A stretch of 64,000 nt of DNA from Ceratothoa steindachneri (taxonomy: Eukaryota; Arthropoda; Malacostraca; Isopoda; Cymothoidae). Position numbers and translations under genes: made by a program. This document shows, one piece after another, positions 1 to 11,123 of this stretch. Position 1 is the first letter of the stretch. Each line of letters begins with the position of its first letter. The notes below the pieces were generated by a model, which was given only the letters and a program-made list of their open reading frames with translations, was not told the origin of the DNA and searched no databases. Location of the stretch: assembly GCA_963969495.1 (NCBI GenBank), contig OZ018317.1:32341003-32405002 (forward strand). The letters run 5' to 3'.

Positions 1-51
1 CATAGCATACTCCAGTAAAATTACAGAACAGAAAAACAATTTATTTCATGA

Positions 52-192
52 CGATAGCCCTTTCATCATGGGAGGGAGACACGCGCAACAGTAGGCGTGA
101 TGAAAGCTGTTTCATCATCGTAGGGTGATAACCCTTTCTTCATGGAAGGGAGACACACGCAACAGGAGGCAAGCTGTTTTGTCATCGTAGGG
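52..192. repeat. imperfect tandem direct repeat, about 70 bp x 2
   Basis: Two similar units run about 52-124 and 125-192. Each contains the block catgg.agggagacac.cgcaaca, then agctgtt and tcatcatcgtaggg or a close variant. The second unit is a few bases shorter. The shared segment is not recognised as any named element. Confidence 0.6.
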
Positions 193-210
193 AAGGGGTT
201 AATCAAAGTT

Positions 211-275
211 GTGTTGATTTGGTGTTTCTTATACTTTTGATGCTCTATCAAATCTATCCATTTTTCTTCTATATT
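211..275. repeat. dispersed direct repeat, left copy (partner 502-566)
   Basis: About 65 bp beginning gttgatttggtg and ending ccattttncttctat recur with a few mismatches at 502-566, an offset of about 291 bp. Short aatatacaatatt blocks lie close to both copies. This could be a small local duplication or the ends of a decayed element. Confidence 0.6.
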
Positions 276-501
276 TCTAATTAGATCCAATATACAATAT
301 TCAAAGAATTGTAGCTTTTAGTGGTGAAAACCCTATCCCAGTGAATTTTCACTCCTTTTGAGATTACAATAGTAATTATATTTTATCACAAAGAAAATTA
401 TTTTAAATTGGCCTAAATTACCACATGCATAAAAGTTTAGGGTTTGCTATTCAGATCTTGACAAAAAGCATTTTTGTATTTTAATATACAATATTAAAGC
501 T

Positions 502-566
502 ATGTTGATTTGGTGCTTCTTATACTTTTGATGCTATATCAAACCTATCCATTTTACTTCTATAAA
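502..566. repeat. dispersed direct repeat, right copy
   Basis: This is the right-hand partner of the repeat at 211-275, in the same orientation and about 90 percent identical by eye. Confidence 0.6.
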
Positions 567-3559
567 TGTCTACTTACCTAAGTTATACACACACTGATTA
601 CTGTTTCATTCTACATCATAAAATCATTGAAACATTTTTTAGGCCAAAGCATTTAGAAATAAAAAAGGGAACCCAATTCAATACCTGCTGACTTTAAAAA
701 AACTTCTATAATTTTATTAGAAGAGAATCATAATTATTTTTGTATTAGGCATTTTTAGTTGATAATGATGATTGTTAGTGTTTAATAAACAATTTATTAA
801 CATTTGTTTGAATTTTCCTATTTGAGAATGGATTATCACTCTAAACTTCCTGATTCAAGCTTAAAAAAACTAAGTTTTATTTTGTTAAATATTGGATACG
901 AAACTTATAAATTTCTAAGTTTTTATCTACTCTATTTTTATAATGAAAAGCCATGCTAAAATCCTATACTGTGCTATTCTTCTATATCTCTGATGGATTT
1001 TGATCAAGAAGCACTGAATGGAACACATGTCTATGGAGGTATTTGCTCAGCCCTCTTATATAGAAGCACTTCCCTCTACTGGTATTTATAAATATAATCA
1101 CATTCTAAACTATGTATTAGGTTCTCCCATAGGAAGTGACTATTTTGACAATACTTAAGAAAAAAATGGTCATATCACATGGGACACAATAATTGCAACA
1201 TTAATAATATTAACTTATTTTCTAAACGTATATCCATCCATATTGGTTGCAGTGCTAGAAAGGTGGTAATATTAATAGTGAAATTTGGCAATGCATGCAT
1301 GCCAAAGTGCTCCCAGCAGTTACTTGCCTAGATGTAAGAATGCATGTTTAAATTAAGCTAAATTGAAAGCTACTCTTAACACAATACCAATAAGTATGAA
1401 GGGAATAAATAATAATGACAAAAAGAATGTATGCCAGCAATTTTATTGCTTGCTTGCACTTGATCCAACTTAAATCATGATGGGTATTTAAATCGCAAAT
1501 ATAAAAGCAAACGCCTCAAATTCCCTGCAGTCTCCTGGTGCTAGAAAATACCCTTAGTTTCTTTATGCTCTTTTAATATGCTAAAAGTCGTATAAAGTAG
1601 GGAAAATAAACTAAGTCTGTTTTATATGAATACCTGATAAGACCTAAGCATTCTCCACATGCAACAAACACATTGACAACACTAAACACTTTCTTCTTGA
1701 CTGTCCAAACCTCAGCCATACACACCCACAATTCCAACCTAGAGGAATGACTATTCATAAAATGTTATATAAAACCATTGTAAGCACCATTCCCATAACT
1801 ATTTTTTGATCAGGTTTTATATTTTTAGGTCTTTTCAAAGTTAGTTTTTTTCTTTCCATCATTATAAAAGTTAGTTAACTTAAATAGTTTTAATATTAAA
1901 AGCTATGATAATGTAACCCATTTGCATTAAAGTTCATTTTCTTTCAGATTTGACATTATATTTCAATGATAATTTTCTATATAAGGTTTTTATAAAAATA
2001 AAAGTATGATATATACTAATTTTTATACTGAAATATTTTTTTACATATTTCATTTTATATTTGCTAATAAAGAAGTGTATGATGTGGGAGGGATGTCTCC
2101 TGGGTTATTTGGTGGAATGGTATTTTAGGTTTGGACAGTGTCTTATCCACCAAGAGCTAGTTTATGAAAAAAACATAGTTAGTAGTATAAAATTGACACC
2201 CATTTCATGGCTGAGTGCCAATAAAAATTGCCTGGCTCACTGGGCTGACTAACTCTGATATATCCTGGAGAAGCTACTGTGCACCCTTTTCTAAGAGTTC
2301 CCCTTCCTTATTCTCTTTATCTAGGTTCAAGGCCCTGACCAGCTACCTCATGTGTCAGAAAAAAGGCTTTGGAACTTCTATATGCAATGACCACAAGTTG
2401 AGTGGACAAGGCAGCTTGTGGAGTCCTGGGCATTGAGACATGAGGAGTGGGAAGATGTTTTGCTCCAATAACCACTTTCCTGTGTTTAATGGGCGGTTCA
2501 CTGCATCCGTTTTCAAGTGCCTAAGGCTCTACTCCTTATGGAGGGCAAGCTTTACAACTCTGCTGGTTACCAGGGAAACTAAGTCTATGGGTGTCTCTCA
2601 TGACAGACCTTCACATTCTGACCTTGTCTATGACTTTGTAAAGTCGCCACTCTATTGCCTTGCAACTTAAGGTCAGTGCTTGTTGCTCCGCAGTTGGGAT
2701 CCCAATCCTTTAATACACTCAAGAATTGGAACCCCTGAAAACCCATGATGGCATAGACAGGAGCGGCTGGATATGAGATATAGCCTATCACCCCTTTTTA
2801 TCACTTAGATGGATCACAAGCTTGGGATTTTTGTGTGCATAAGCAAACATTAAAAAAAAAATAACAATATCCTCCAAGATAAAAACTCACCCAACCTTGG
2901 TTGGTATTAGGGTGGGTGAGGATCACAACACACCTTGAACTGGTCTAAGGGCTTCCCTCTCACCACCCCCAATTGATAATGAGGTTTCTCTTCTATCACC
3001 TGTGGAGCGTGAGTTTTAAAAAGAAGGCAGACCCTCCCTGCCCCCAATTTTCTCCTAGCAGAGAGAGGACTTCCCCCTCATATGTCTATTAGTGAGGGGG
3101 TTTCCCCTTCCTCTGAGTCACCCCAGACAACTCTTTAATTCAACTAGAAGTGACCCCTCTGCCCTCTTGCAGGGGTCTGCCCCCAAGAAAGTATGCATCA
3201 GGTGGCCCAGACTTGATTACTCCTTGCCACCAGGCAAATTAAATCCCTTGGAGAGAGGCAAGGGGTAATGGATCCACTGGGCCACACTCCCCTCCCAGTG
3301 CCCAACATACCCACCCTCTAAATCTTCCCAATGGAGGTCTACTGGCCTGCTCCATGATGCATCTTTCTCCACCAGGCTTATTTAGTCCCTGATCAGGATC
3401 CCTGATGCCACAGGTAGGAGGGCAAAAAGGCAGCCCCCCCCCCCTCCTCCTAAGGTGTGTGAACCCAAGGCTGCCCTTGCCCCAGATGGCAGGATCTTCT
3501 CTGGGAAAGAACACTGTCTCAGTGGGGACTGGGCTTCCTCATCAAGAGGTGACCCAGTG

Positions 3560-4308
3560 TCTTCATGGCAACCAGTTTCAAAAGAGGATTGGTAGTTCGC
3601 TCTACTGATGGGGACACTCCCAAGGACACCCTGTTCTATCAGTAATTAGCCAGGGTTCTGTGTAGGGAACAGATGGGACCCTTGTAGTGAATGCAGCGGA
3701 CCCCGCCCAGAGGTCATAGTGAGTTCACTTCGCACACTCTATGGCCTGCCTGTACATTTGATGCTGCACTCTACTATGAACTTTGTCTATGTGAGGAAAC
3801 TCTATGACTACTGCCTATAAGACCACAGAAAAGCTGTCCAAACAGGCAACAATCAAGTTTGAATATGTGATGAGGAAAGAGGGAGGGGTGCCTCATGACT
3901 CACCCCCTACACTCTTTGTCACATTTGATCATGACACACTCCCTGAGTCAGTGTGAACTGGTTGGAGACACTACCGCTTATCATTTTTACTCCGGCTGGG
4001 TTTGTCCACACCGGATTGCAGTATTCTAGAGTTTCTGTAGGTGGTGGTCCTCTATAATATCTAGTTGGTTAGTTGTTGGCTGCATGTTGTGATAGCTGAG
4101 GGAGGTGGCCCTGCCTCTTGGTCTGAGCCTTTTTCTTTTCTGTTTTTTTTGCCTTGGTTTGGTTTATGTCGGTTGTTTTGTTTTTTCTTTTTATCATTTT
4201 CTTGCTTTGTTCGTAAAAATAACCAAAGATTTGGCTAAATATTAATCCTGGTAGCTTATGCCCTTGATGGCAGCTGCCAGATTATATGCTTTAAATAAAA
4301 AAAAAAAA
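3560..4308 (+). mobile_element. Diverged gag-plus-3'UTR remnant related to the I/Jockey-like LINE family
   Basis: From 3560 to about 3990 the sequence follows the central gag region of the LINEs found further right. Matching landmarks are the 'cgctctactgatgg' block, the 'gcactctactatgaactttgt' block, the 'gtgatgaggaaa' block and the 'ctccctgagtcagtg' block. It has many substitutions and no open frame. At about 3990-4020 it jumps straight to a 3'-UTR-like segment. That segment ends in a stem-loop (4250-4256 pairs with 4272-4278), ttaaata and a poly(A) tract ending at 4308. All of ORF2 (endonuclease, RT, RNase H) is missing. It is either an internally deleted copy or a non-autonomous subfamily. 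The 2940-3560 region may be its decayed 5' part, but I could not align it with confidence. Confidence 0.7.
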
Positions 4309-5649
4309 TCAGGGCCATTGACAAATACACAAACTTCCAAAGGATTTTTTTTTATTTCCTCTACAAACATGATACACACTTCCAAAGGGTATAGTTTATT
4401 GTATTTATTGACTTATTTTATTTTTTAATCTCACCTAATATTAGGGTGCAAATTAATTGCAGAAACTTGTGCCCTTGGAGGTGCTCATCAGATGGGTGCT
4501 ATAAAAAAAAACTGAAATAATAGTATTTACCATTTTAAATTTCTATTTGAAAATTATTCTAAATTTTCTGGTAGATACCATTCCTGCTGAGGGGTGGAGG
4601 GGTAAAGGTCTAAAGAAACATTTTGCCTCTATTTACATTGAATCTGCAAAATGATGTAATTACATTAGTAAGTTATTTAAATGCTTTCTTTCATGCGGTA
4701 AAAATAAAAAGTGAAATGACCTAGTAATTGTTCATTGGGGGGGGGGGGCAATTCAGTCCTAGCTTCCTGCCTCTGTATTATTAGAAGAAAGATTAATATC
4801 AATGATTTTTCCGCCCTTTTGTGGTAGTTTTTATCTTGTGATGTTCAGTTTACCAATACTTCGAATTGAATGGATGATTACTTTTAGTTTTAAACCCCAT
4901 AGCTGCATGGAGTAAATATACAGTAAATGTCTTTATAATAATTCATACATTACTCCCATCTCATTCATCTTGTAACAACAGAGCTTGATGGATATATATT
5001 GTGAAGGTAAAACAAAATAGCTTTCCACCATTCTTTTAAACCATATGATGATTGGTATTTATTATTGGTGTTAAGAAAAGTAATTTTTATCATTTGTGAG
5101 TGATTTGTATTTGTACATTTAGTAAATTACATACATTTTAATTAGCCTGATGACATAGGTAGTTAAGTCTGATAATTTGACACATATTAAAGCATTGTTG
5201 CCTAAATGTTAATGTCAGCACAGAAAATATCCTGAAAGTAAGAATGTACTATACAGTATTTATAATATTGTTGAAGGTGTGTTTGGTAGGCTCTCACAAG
5301 TGAGCAGAGATTAGTGATAAAGTGAAAACATATATTTGTATTGAAACTGTAAATTTTGTACACAACTGTTTTGTATACAAGTCTTTTAAAGATTGTACAA
5401 ATGCCTTATTTATATGTCAAATAACTTCAACTTTCTGCCAAATACATGGCATATGAGGCTTACCATTTTTATTCTTTGCTTGATATACTTGCCTTAGATC
5501 ATCAAATTATGTTTTCTTTTCATTTTTATTAATCAAGCATTAATTTGCAAGGAAAGGATCCATTGCAAGGATGTTGATTGTATAGTTGTTATATATAATA
5601 TATATACACAAATTGTGTAAAACTAGCTTTATTTAATTTTGTATTTCAG
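4309..5649. other. AT-rich stretch with no gene recognised
   Basis: Non-coding, AT-rich sequence with a poly(G) run at about 4738-4748. It is probably intron, since the exon at 5650 begins at a splice acceptor and needs an upstream exon. Confidence 0.5.
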
Positions 5650-5739
5650 GGGAATATTTTTTGCCATGTTTGTAAATTGTCATTTTCATCACAATCTGTG
5701 ATGGATACCCATTTAAGTGGGTCAAAGCATCAAAGAAAG
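5650..5739 (+). CDS. Cassette 1 exon A: U1/matrin-type C2H2 zinc finger 1
   Basis: The exon is 90 nt, bounded by a tttcag acceptor ending at 5649 and a gtaag donor at 5740. Read in phase 0 it encodes 30 residues holding a complete finger, FCHVCKLSF...THLSGSKH, with spacing C-x2-C-x12-H-x5-H. The GSKH ending is typical of U1-like/matrin fingers. It has exactly the same length and frame as the exon at 16049-16138. There is no start codon in frame at its 5' edge, so an upstream coding exon ending in phase 0 is required and was not found. Confidence 0.85.
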
Positions 5740-5927
5740 GTAAGCTTGATCTCTACAGAATTCTTTACTAATCTTGTATTCAGAGGCCAAATTCAAAAAG
5801 CATCTTTAGTAAAACATTTAGTTTTATCTAATTGCTAAAAATATATTGAAATTCAAGAAAATTTCGTTCAATTTAGATTGGTGACCAAATTTTACATTAT
5901 CATGTTTTTTTGTTGTTTTTTTTACAG

Positions 5928-6135
5928 CTAAAATCTATAGAGCTGATAAAATCCTTGGAGGGAACTGAGCCAAGTTTTAAATATGACGCATTGACTGGGG
6001 ATATTGTTTGCACCCTTTGCGATGTGGTATTCTACTCGCCACAGCACATAAAGAGGCATATTGAGGGGGAGAAACATAAAGGGAAAAGGGAAAATGGTGA
6101 AGAAGGGGGAACTCCAGCAAAAAAACATTGCACAG
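5928..6135 (+). CDS. Cassette 1 exon B: U1/matrin-type zinc finger 2
   Basis: The acceptor is a pyrimidine-rich ttttttacag ending at 5927, and the donor GT is at 6136. The exon is 208 nt, read in phase 0, and leaves one base at its 3' end (phase 1). It encodes LKSIELIKSL, a linker, then the finger CTLCDVVFYSPQHIKRHIEG-EKH with C-x2-C-x12-H-x5-H spacing, followed by a basic, Gly/Glu-rich segment. The intron before it is only 188 bp. The paralogous exon at 36492-36711 keeps LK....L, the TEPSF block and the YSPQHI block. Confidence 0.85.
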
Positions 6136-6175
6136 GTTAGACCCCAGTTTCCTAGTTATAGTTTATTTCTATTTC

Positions 6176-6371
6176 CAGTGATGGGCAGTCCGTCAGTGCC
6201 GCTGATGAATGATGGGAACTTTATTTGCCAAAGGTCGTCTTTGCTTTTCGGGTTAGTGAGGGTTCGGGTGACAGCCAAAAATTGCTTCCATCGGCGCTTA
6301 TTCCGTCAGTCATCAGTCCGCCAGCGAAACGGGAGTCCGTCAGGGATGGACTGACAGACTGCCCACCACTG
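6176..6371. mobile_element. hAT-like MITE, 196 bp
   Basis: The element starts CAGTGATGGGCAGTCCGTCA and its right end read on the other strand starts CAGTGGTGGGCAGTCTGTCA. This gives 22-bp terminal inverted repeats with two mismatches. The flanks are tctatttc (6168-6175) and tatatttc (6372-6379), an 8-bp target-site duplication with one mismatch. CAGTG-type ends with 8-bp duplications are characteristic of hAT transposons. At 196 bp it has no transposase and would depend on an autonomous relative. It begins 40 bp inside the intron after exon B. Confidence 0.8.
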
Positions 6372-6929
6372 TATATTTCATGTATATATGTATGTGTGCA
6401 TACCTGCAAGAGGACCTATCTTTGCTGCTGGAACAGGCAATTAATGGATATTTGCGCAATCTTCCCAAACACCTTAATCAGAACATTCACCTTTTATACT
6501 CCTCCTTAGTTCAGTGCTCTACAAGCCTCTCTTTAAAACCTTTGTGGTATAAATTTCCTCTTTGTTTTTTTTGTTTTTTATAAATATAAAGTATAGGCTA
6601 AAACCTTCCATTAATTTAGGTTTCCTTTAACTTTACATATATAAAAATGTGTGGAGGTTTGGATTTTTTATTCAGTGCATACCTTGGTCTGTTGATAGGG
6701 TTATTAGTGTGGTTGTGGAGTGTTTTTCTCTGAAGCCATGTTAAGTATGGGATAAGGATGTTATGGAAGCAGGGTCCTAGGGCCCGCACTACAATCCCTG
6801 CCGTTCCAACAGAGCCGCTTGGGTGTTTGGGGGAGGATAATGAGGGGCTAGTCTAATATTTGCTTTATTCTCAAAAAGAGAGTAAATAATGAAAAGAAAT
6901 GGCAACCCCAAACCTTCACAAGTATATAT

Positions 6930-7011
6930 ATGTACAATACCCCAAAATATAAAGAATTGCCAAATCTCAAATGACCTCAATACTAAAATGTGTACAATAC
7001 CCCAAAATATA
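6930..7011. repeat. short direct repeat in intron
   Basis: A block of about 18 bp, gtacaataccccaaaatata, occurs at about 6932 and again at about 6991. It is not recognised as part of a named element. Confidence 0.5.
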
Positions 7012-7162
7012 TACAGCCTTACAACATCAATATTGGCCGATGGTGAAAAGAAATCACACAAAAAGGTATACCTATATATACAAACCCAAAGCTCAGAATA
7101 TAGATAGAGCCTTACAAAATAGATCGGCCAATGCAAACATATTAATAAGTCACAAAATTATA

Positions 7163-7245
7163 TAAGAACATAAGAAAAGGAGACTGCAAAAGACCATTCA
7201 TGGCCTACACTTGGCAGCTCCTGTTCCAGTCAACACACAAAAGAT
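7163..7245 (+). repeat. possible decapod interspersed repeat fragment
   Basis: The order of short blocks ataagaacataagaa, gagactgcaaaag, catggcctac and ggcagctcctgt resembles, from memory, a repeat very common in non-coding DNA of crayfish, lobsters and shrimps. The match is partial. A search against decapod repeat libraries would settle it. Confidence 0.4.
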
Positions 7246-9378
7246 TTCTTACCAGAGAAAAGTCATCAACATTGTCACCCTTTACAGGATCCTTTATTGG
7301 ATCCAAACATGATGGGGGTTATAACCAGTATAAAAAGGGAAAGGGAGGCAGGCCCGCTTTCTTCTAGGGCTTCTTTTTTGTGTTCTGTGGTCAGGGAAAT
7401 GGGATGTATGGAGTCAAACCACTTTGTTGGAGATTGGGAAGCGCTAGTCCTAATTACTGTAGTGGAGAGTGGGAGGTGCAAGTTCCAACGACCCATGCTT
7501 TAGGACGGTCCTTTCTCAGTAGTGAGAATATGAGTGAGGGTCAAGGCTGGCTGTCGCTGCCTCTCAAAGACAGATGTCGATCAACTGTCTTGCCAGTACC
7601 AAGGAGCTGGAAAGGAGAAGGCATCTTCAATCACAGATTCACTTGTCACACACACACATTCACACCGACTCTTACCTGGATGACTGTCCAGCTCGTTCTT
7701 CTCTCTAACTATCACTTCAGGCAATTTCCTCACTTAATTGATATCAGTTCATATGTATTCACTTTTGATTTACACAATTCCCAAAGTCACGATTCTAATT
7801 TATTATTAAATCATTTACCTGAGGAAGATACAAAGATGAATGGGAGGCACGATAGAAATCTCTCGAGTCCCCTACCTGGATCGCCCTCCTCCTCATTTTC
7901 TTCATCCGCACACCCTGGAAGAGAAGAAAGGGATTGGACATTTTGGGGAGGGGAGGCAGACTACAACTAACTACTACAGTGTGTTGGGTTTAATTCTATT
8001 AAGAATTAATTTTTAAGAAGATTGTTGAGAGAAGAGAGAGTGGTCTTTAGGTGAGGAAGGTTATTGGTTTGTTTGGTATGAGGATGGAGACGTGTGCATG
8101 TTTCCAGATAGGTTGGAATGATGTGTAACCAGGAATAGTCGATGTTTGTAAGTATTGATATGACTGTGGGGCTAAGGTATTTGAGATGTATTTTGGGTCT
8201 TTGGCTTGCAAGTTCTTTAGTGATTTGATGGTGAGTGTAGTTTCTGGGTAAAGCGGAGTTTCAGACATGTCTATGTAATTTTCATATCCTATGTGTAATA
8301 CAAGTACCCCATTGACACGGCTCCAGAACAGTGGAGAGAGTATATATGTGAATACAGGAAGGAAATGATAGCAGTGTTGCATTTGATGGCATGTGTAGGA
8401 GCTACCTACCCCTGCAGGGGATAGACCCAGTGCAACTGGCCATATGCATCCAGTACCTCCCGTTCTTTGAAGTGTCCGACACTTGCAGAGATTGAACCCT
8501 TGGCACTGAATATCTGATGTATTTAGTAGACTAGCAAGGGGTCTATGCCATTAGTCTTGTGGTGAAGATTCCCCCCCCCCCTCCAGTTAGTGAAACCAAC
8601 ATAAAGATCAGTATGACAAACCCTAGTGAGTGAAAGCCCAGGAGCTGGACCCTTATTTGGAGGAAGCAAGGGTATCTGGAAGTATTTTTGTTCTGACACT
8701 AAGTAGGAATCTTCATAACCTCATGGAAGGGGGGCCTATTCCACATATGGAATATGTAGATTTAACTACCCATTGGCAGGCTTTTTGGAACAGATTATAA
8801 GTGTGTTGTGCTGTGAAGATGGGAGAGGAAAGATTGTTGTGATTGGTTTGATATGGAGGCAAGCACAGTGCATTTATCAATCAGTGGCCTTAAAATGCTT
8901 TTTGAAATTTTACTTCAATGCCAGGTATATAAAGATAGTATTTAATTAATGTTGAGTAAAGGAACTATTTAATTAATCCACTCCTCATGATGGTACTATT
9001 TTCAGCATCATATCATGCCTTGTTATAAATTGAGATGATGCTAATGTCGGTGTCTTTACTTTTACTTTAATAGAATGTAAATATATCGTAATGTTCATAA
9101 GAGGATTCTCTGTCCGTAATGCTGTTCAATGATATGACTTGGATCCTGAAGAAGTTGCTACTCACGATAAGTTTATTGCGAGCAATACTTGTTCAGGTCT
9201 CAAGAGAAAGCCCTTAAAAAATTGCGTGCTGCCCAAAACATAGAGAAACATAAGTCTTGCATTGGATGCCCAGAAAAACCAGGCCTATGCAGAATCAAAC
9301 GATTCAAAGAATGATATAATAAATAAGCTTCTCCTAAACTTAGTACCAGTGTGTGATTTTCAATATTTGTTTCTTCTC

Positions 9379-9402
9379 ATATATATATATATATATATAT
9401 AT
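9379..9402. repeat. (TA)n microsatellite
   Basis: An uninterrupted TA run sits close to the 3' end of the Penelope-like element on the minus strand. Confidence 0.9.
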
Positions 9403-9591
9403 GATGAAAATTAATGCAATATCGCAAGAAAAGATGAGGAATTAAACCACATTCTCCGAAGACAATTTAATTCAGAACAGTTTCGGTGTATCTCAGGCCC
9501 TTTTTCAACTGACACTGGATATAAAATATAAGAAAAAAATGCATACAAGCATAACGGGTCATGAAATATCCCCTCTTTTATCCCCAATCCC

Positions 9592-10296
9592 CTACTTGTG
9601 GCTAATCTGGGGGGGGTTAGGCCTAAACATATTGAAGGGCTGACATTTTACTATTTTATTTATTTGCTTTCGTATTACAGGATTAAAAGAAAATTGACCC
9701 TCAGATAGATTTAAATTAGGAACTGACGATATCAAGCTCGATTCTACGATTCTTCTCTTAACATAGTTAGCCGATTTAAATACCATTTTACTTCCATTGA
9801 AATCGATCGTATGATTCTTGTCTCTAACATGGCAAAATATTCCACTGCTTTCACTGCCCACTCTAATATCTCTTTTGTGTTCATACAATCTCTTGTCTAG
9901 ATTTCTCCCCGTTTTCCCTATATAAACTTTATGGCAATCGTTGCATGGTATTGCATAAACTCCTATGTTAATATGTTCTTTGGGTTTCTTGGCAATCATC
10001 AATTGGTTTAAGGAATTATTATATTTAAAGGCTAGATTAATACCCGCTTTTCCAAATGTGTCCTTTAAACTATTTAATTTATTATTAAATGGCAATGTTA
10101 TACATTTGTTGAAGTCATTAGTGAGGGAAGGCTTATTACCATAGAATGTTTTCCTAGCTGCAAAATGGGCAGACAATATGAACCAATCGGGGTAATACAA
10201 ATTAGAAAAAATGGTCCTGATAATGACAATTTCTTCATCTAAATAGGAAGGATGACATATTTTGTATGCTCTAAGGAAAAGGTTAGAAATTACCAA
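9592..10296 (-). pseudogene. Penelope-like ORF, linker plus GIY-YIG endonuclease part
   Basis: This frame of about 234 residues starts just after the RT part and carries the GIY-YIG signature GVYAIPCNDCHKVYIGKTGR, then Arg and His/Glu residues (LDKRLYEHK). It also has the downstream FCHVRDKNH segment and the IVES glutamate region expected of the nuclease. The nuclease nicks DNA for target-primed insertion in this class. It is separated from the RT frame by a one-base shift in an A/T run near 10293-10300, so the reading frame is broken here. Confidence 0.85.
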
Positions 10297-10679
10297 TTTT
10301 TAACAGTATTATCGTGAAACAAAAAATAATGTATATAGGCATTCAAGTGGGTTGGTTTCCTATACACGTCAAGTTTTAATTCATGGTGATCTTTATTAAT
10401 GAGGACATCTAAAAAGGGTAATCTATTATCATATTCCCATTCATATTTAAATTTGATGGAGACATGCAGTTTATTCAAATTATTAAAATCATGGCCATTA
10501 GGCCATACAGAAAATACATCGTCAATGTACCTTAACCATATTAAGTTAGGGGGAGTAATTGTGGGAAGGAGTTCAGTCTCAAAATATTCCATGAAGAGAC
10601 ATGCCAATATCGGAGATAAACTATTTTCCATGCTAAGGCCAAATATTTGTCTATAAAACTCATTATTTACTCTAAACAC
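10290..10679 (-). pseudogene. Penelope-like reverse transcriptase, C-terminal fragment
   Basis: The fragment has 129 residues, including MENSLSPILACLFMEYFE, then LRYIDDVFSVW (RT motif C, catalytic Asp pair), LPFLDVLI and VYRKPTHLN (downstream RT motifs typical of Penelope-like elements). RT motifs 1-3 and A are absent because the element is truncated at 10685. A one-base shift near 10293-10300 breaks the link to the GIY-YIG part. The first residues are repeated in opposite orientation at 10697-10882. Confidence 0.85.
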
Positions 10680-10882
10680 ATTGTCAGAGAGACAATGTGT
10701 TTAGAGTAAATAATGAGTTTTATAGACAAATATTTGGCCTTAGCATGGTAAATAGTTTATCTCCGATATTGGCATGTCTCTTCATGGAATATTTTGAGAC
10801 TGAACTCCTTCCCACAATTACTCCCCCTAACTTTATATGGTTAAGGTACATTGATGATGTATTTTCTGTATGCCCTAATGCC
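10494..10882. repeat. head-to-head inverted duplication of Penelope-like RT (arms 192 bp, 5-bp spacer)
   Basis: The left arm 10494-10685 and right arm 10691-10882 are reverse complements with only a handful of mismatches, such as Glu/Val, Leu/Phe and Trp/Cys codon differences. The spacer is 5 bp (agaga). The right arm restates the RT fragment on the + strand through YIDDVFSVC and then stops in a TA run. Inverted 5' ends are a known outcome for Penelope-like insertions. A fold-back artefact of assembly is less likely because the arms differ at several sites. Confidence 0.85.
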
Positions 10883-10906
10883 ATATATATATATATATAT
10901 ATATCT
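10883..10906. repeat. (TA)n microsatellite at Penelope inverted arm
   Basis: TA repeats begin immediately after the right arm of the inverted RT fragment. Confidence 0.85.
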
Positions 10907-10944
10907 ATATCAGAACAAATGCTAAATCCAATGACAGATTCCAA

Positions 10945-11123
10945 ATATGTAAATAAAACCACTGGAGGAACGTAGTATTTATTATCTCAAGACCAGTTTT
11001 GGTATGGAGTTTGTCATGCCAGCCTCAGTATTCTTAGTGTTCGACTGAAGCTGGCATGACAAACTCCATGCCAAAACTGGTCTCAAGATAATAAATACTA
11101 TGCTCCTCCACAGTGGTTTTATT

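Larger units (their letters stand above)
1..3559. other. AT-rich non-coding stretch upstream of cassette 1
   Basis: No open reading frame here has the composition or motifs of a real gene. The stretch holds two pairs of direct repeats (listed separately) and simple A/T-rich sequence. From about 2880 it becomes more C-rich, and that part may be a decayed upstream portion of the gag-like remnant starting at 3560. The first coding exon of the zinc-finger gene should lie upstream of 5650, here or beyond the left edge, but I could not recognise it. Confidence 0.5.
9440..10685 (-). mobile_element. Penelope-like element, 5'-truncated
   Basis: Read on the minus strand, this fragment contains the C-terminal part of a reverse transcriptase (YIDDVF motif), then a linker and a GIY-YIG endonuclease domain, then a short 3' region that includes a ggcctgagatacaccgaaac block. 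RT followed by GIY-YIG is the defining layout of Penelope-like retroelements. The N-terminal RT is missing. The 5' edge at 10685 is the centre of an inverted repeat with 10691-10882. (TA)n tracts flank both sides of the compound locus. Confidence 0.85.

Noticed and set aside
7380..7970. A 196-codon open frame in the first large intron
   Set aside because: No domain, no codon bias and no splice support; it overlaps a region with repeat-like sequence and lies between exons of the zinc-finger gene.
11035..11100. Hammerhead ribozyme in the hairpin beside the Penelope-like element
   Set aside because: The conserved ctganga core and matching gaaa were not both present; the sequence is better described as a plain hairpin.
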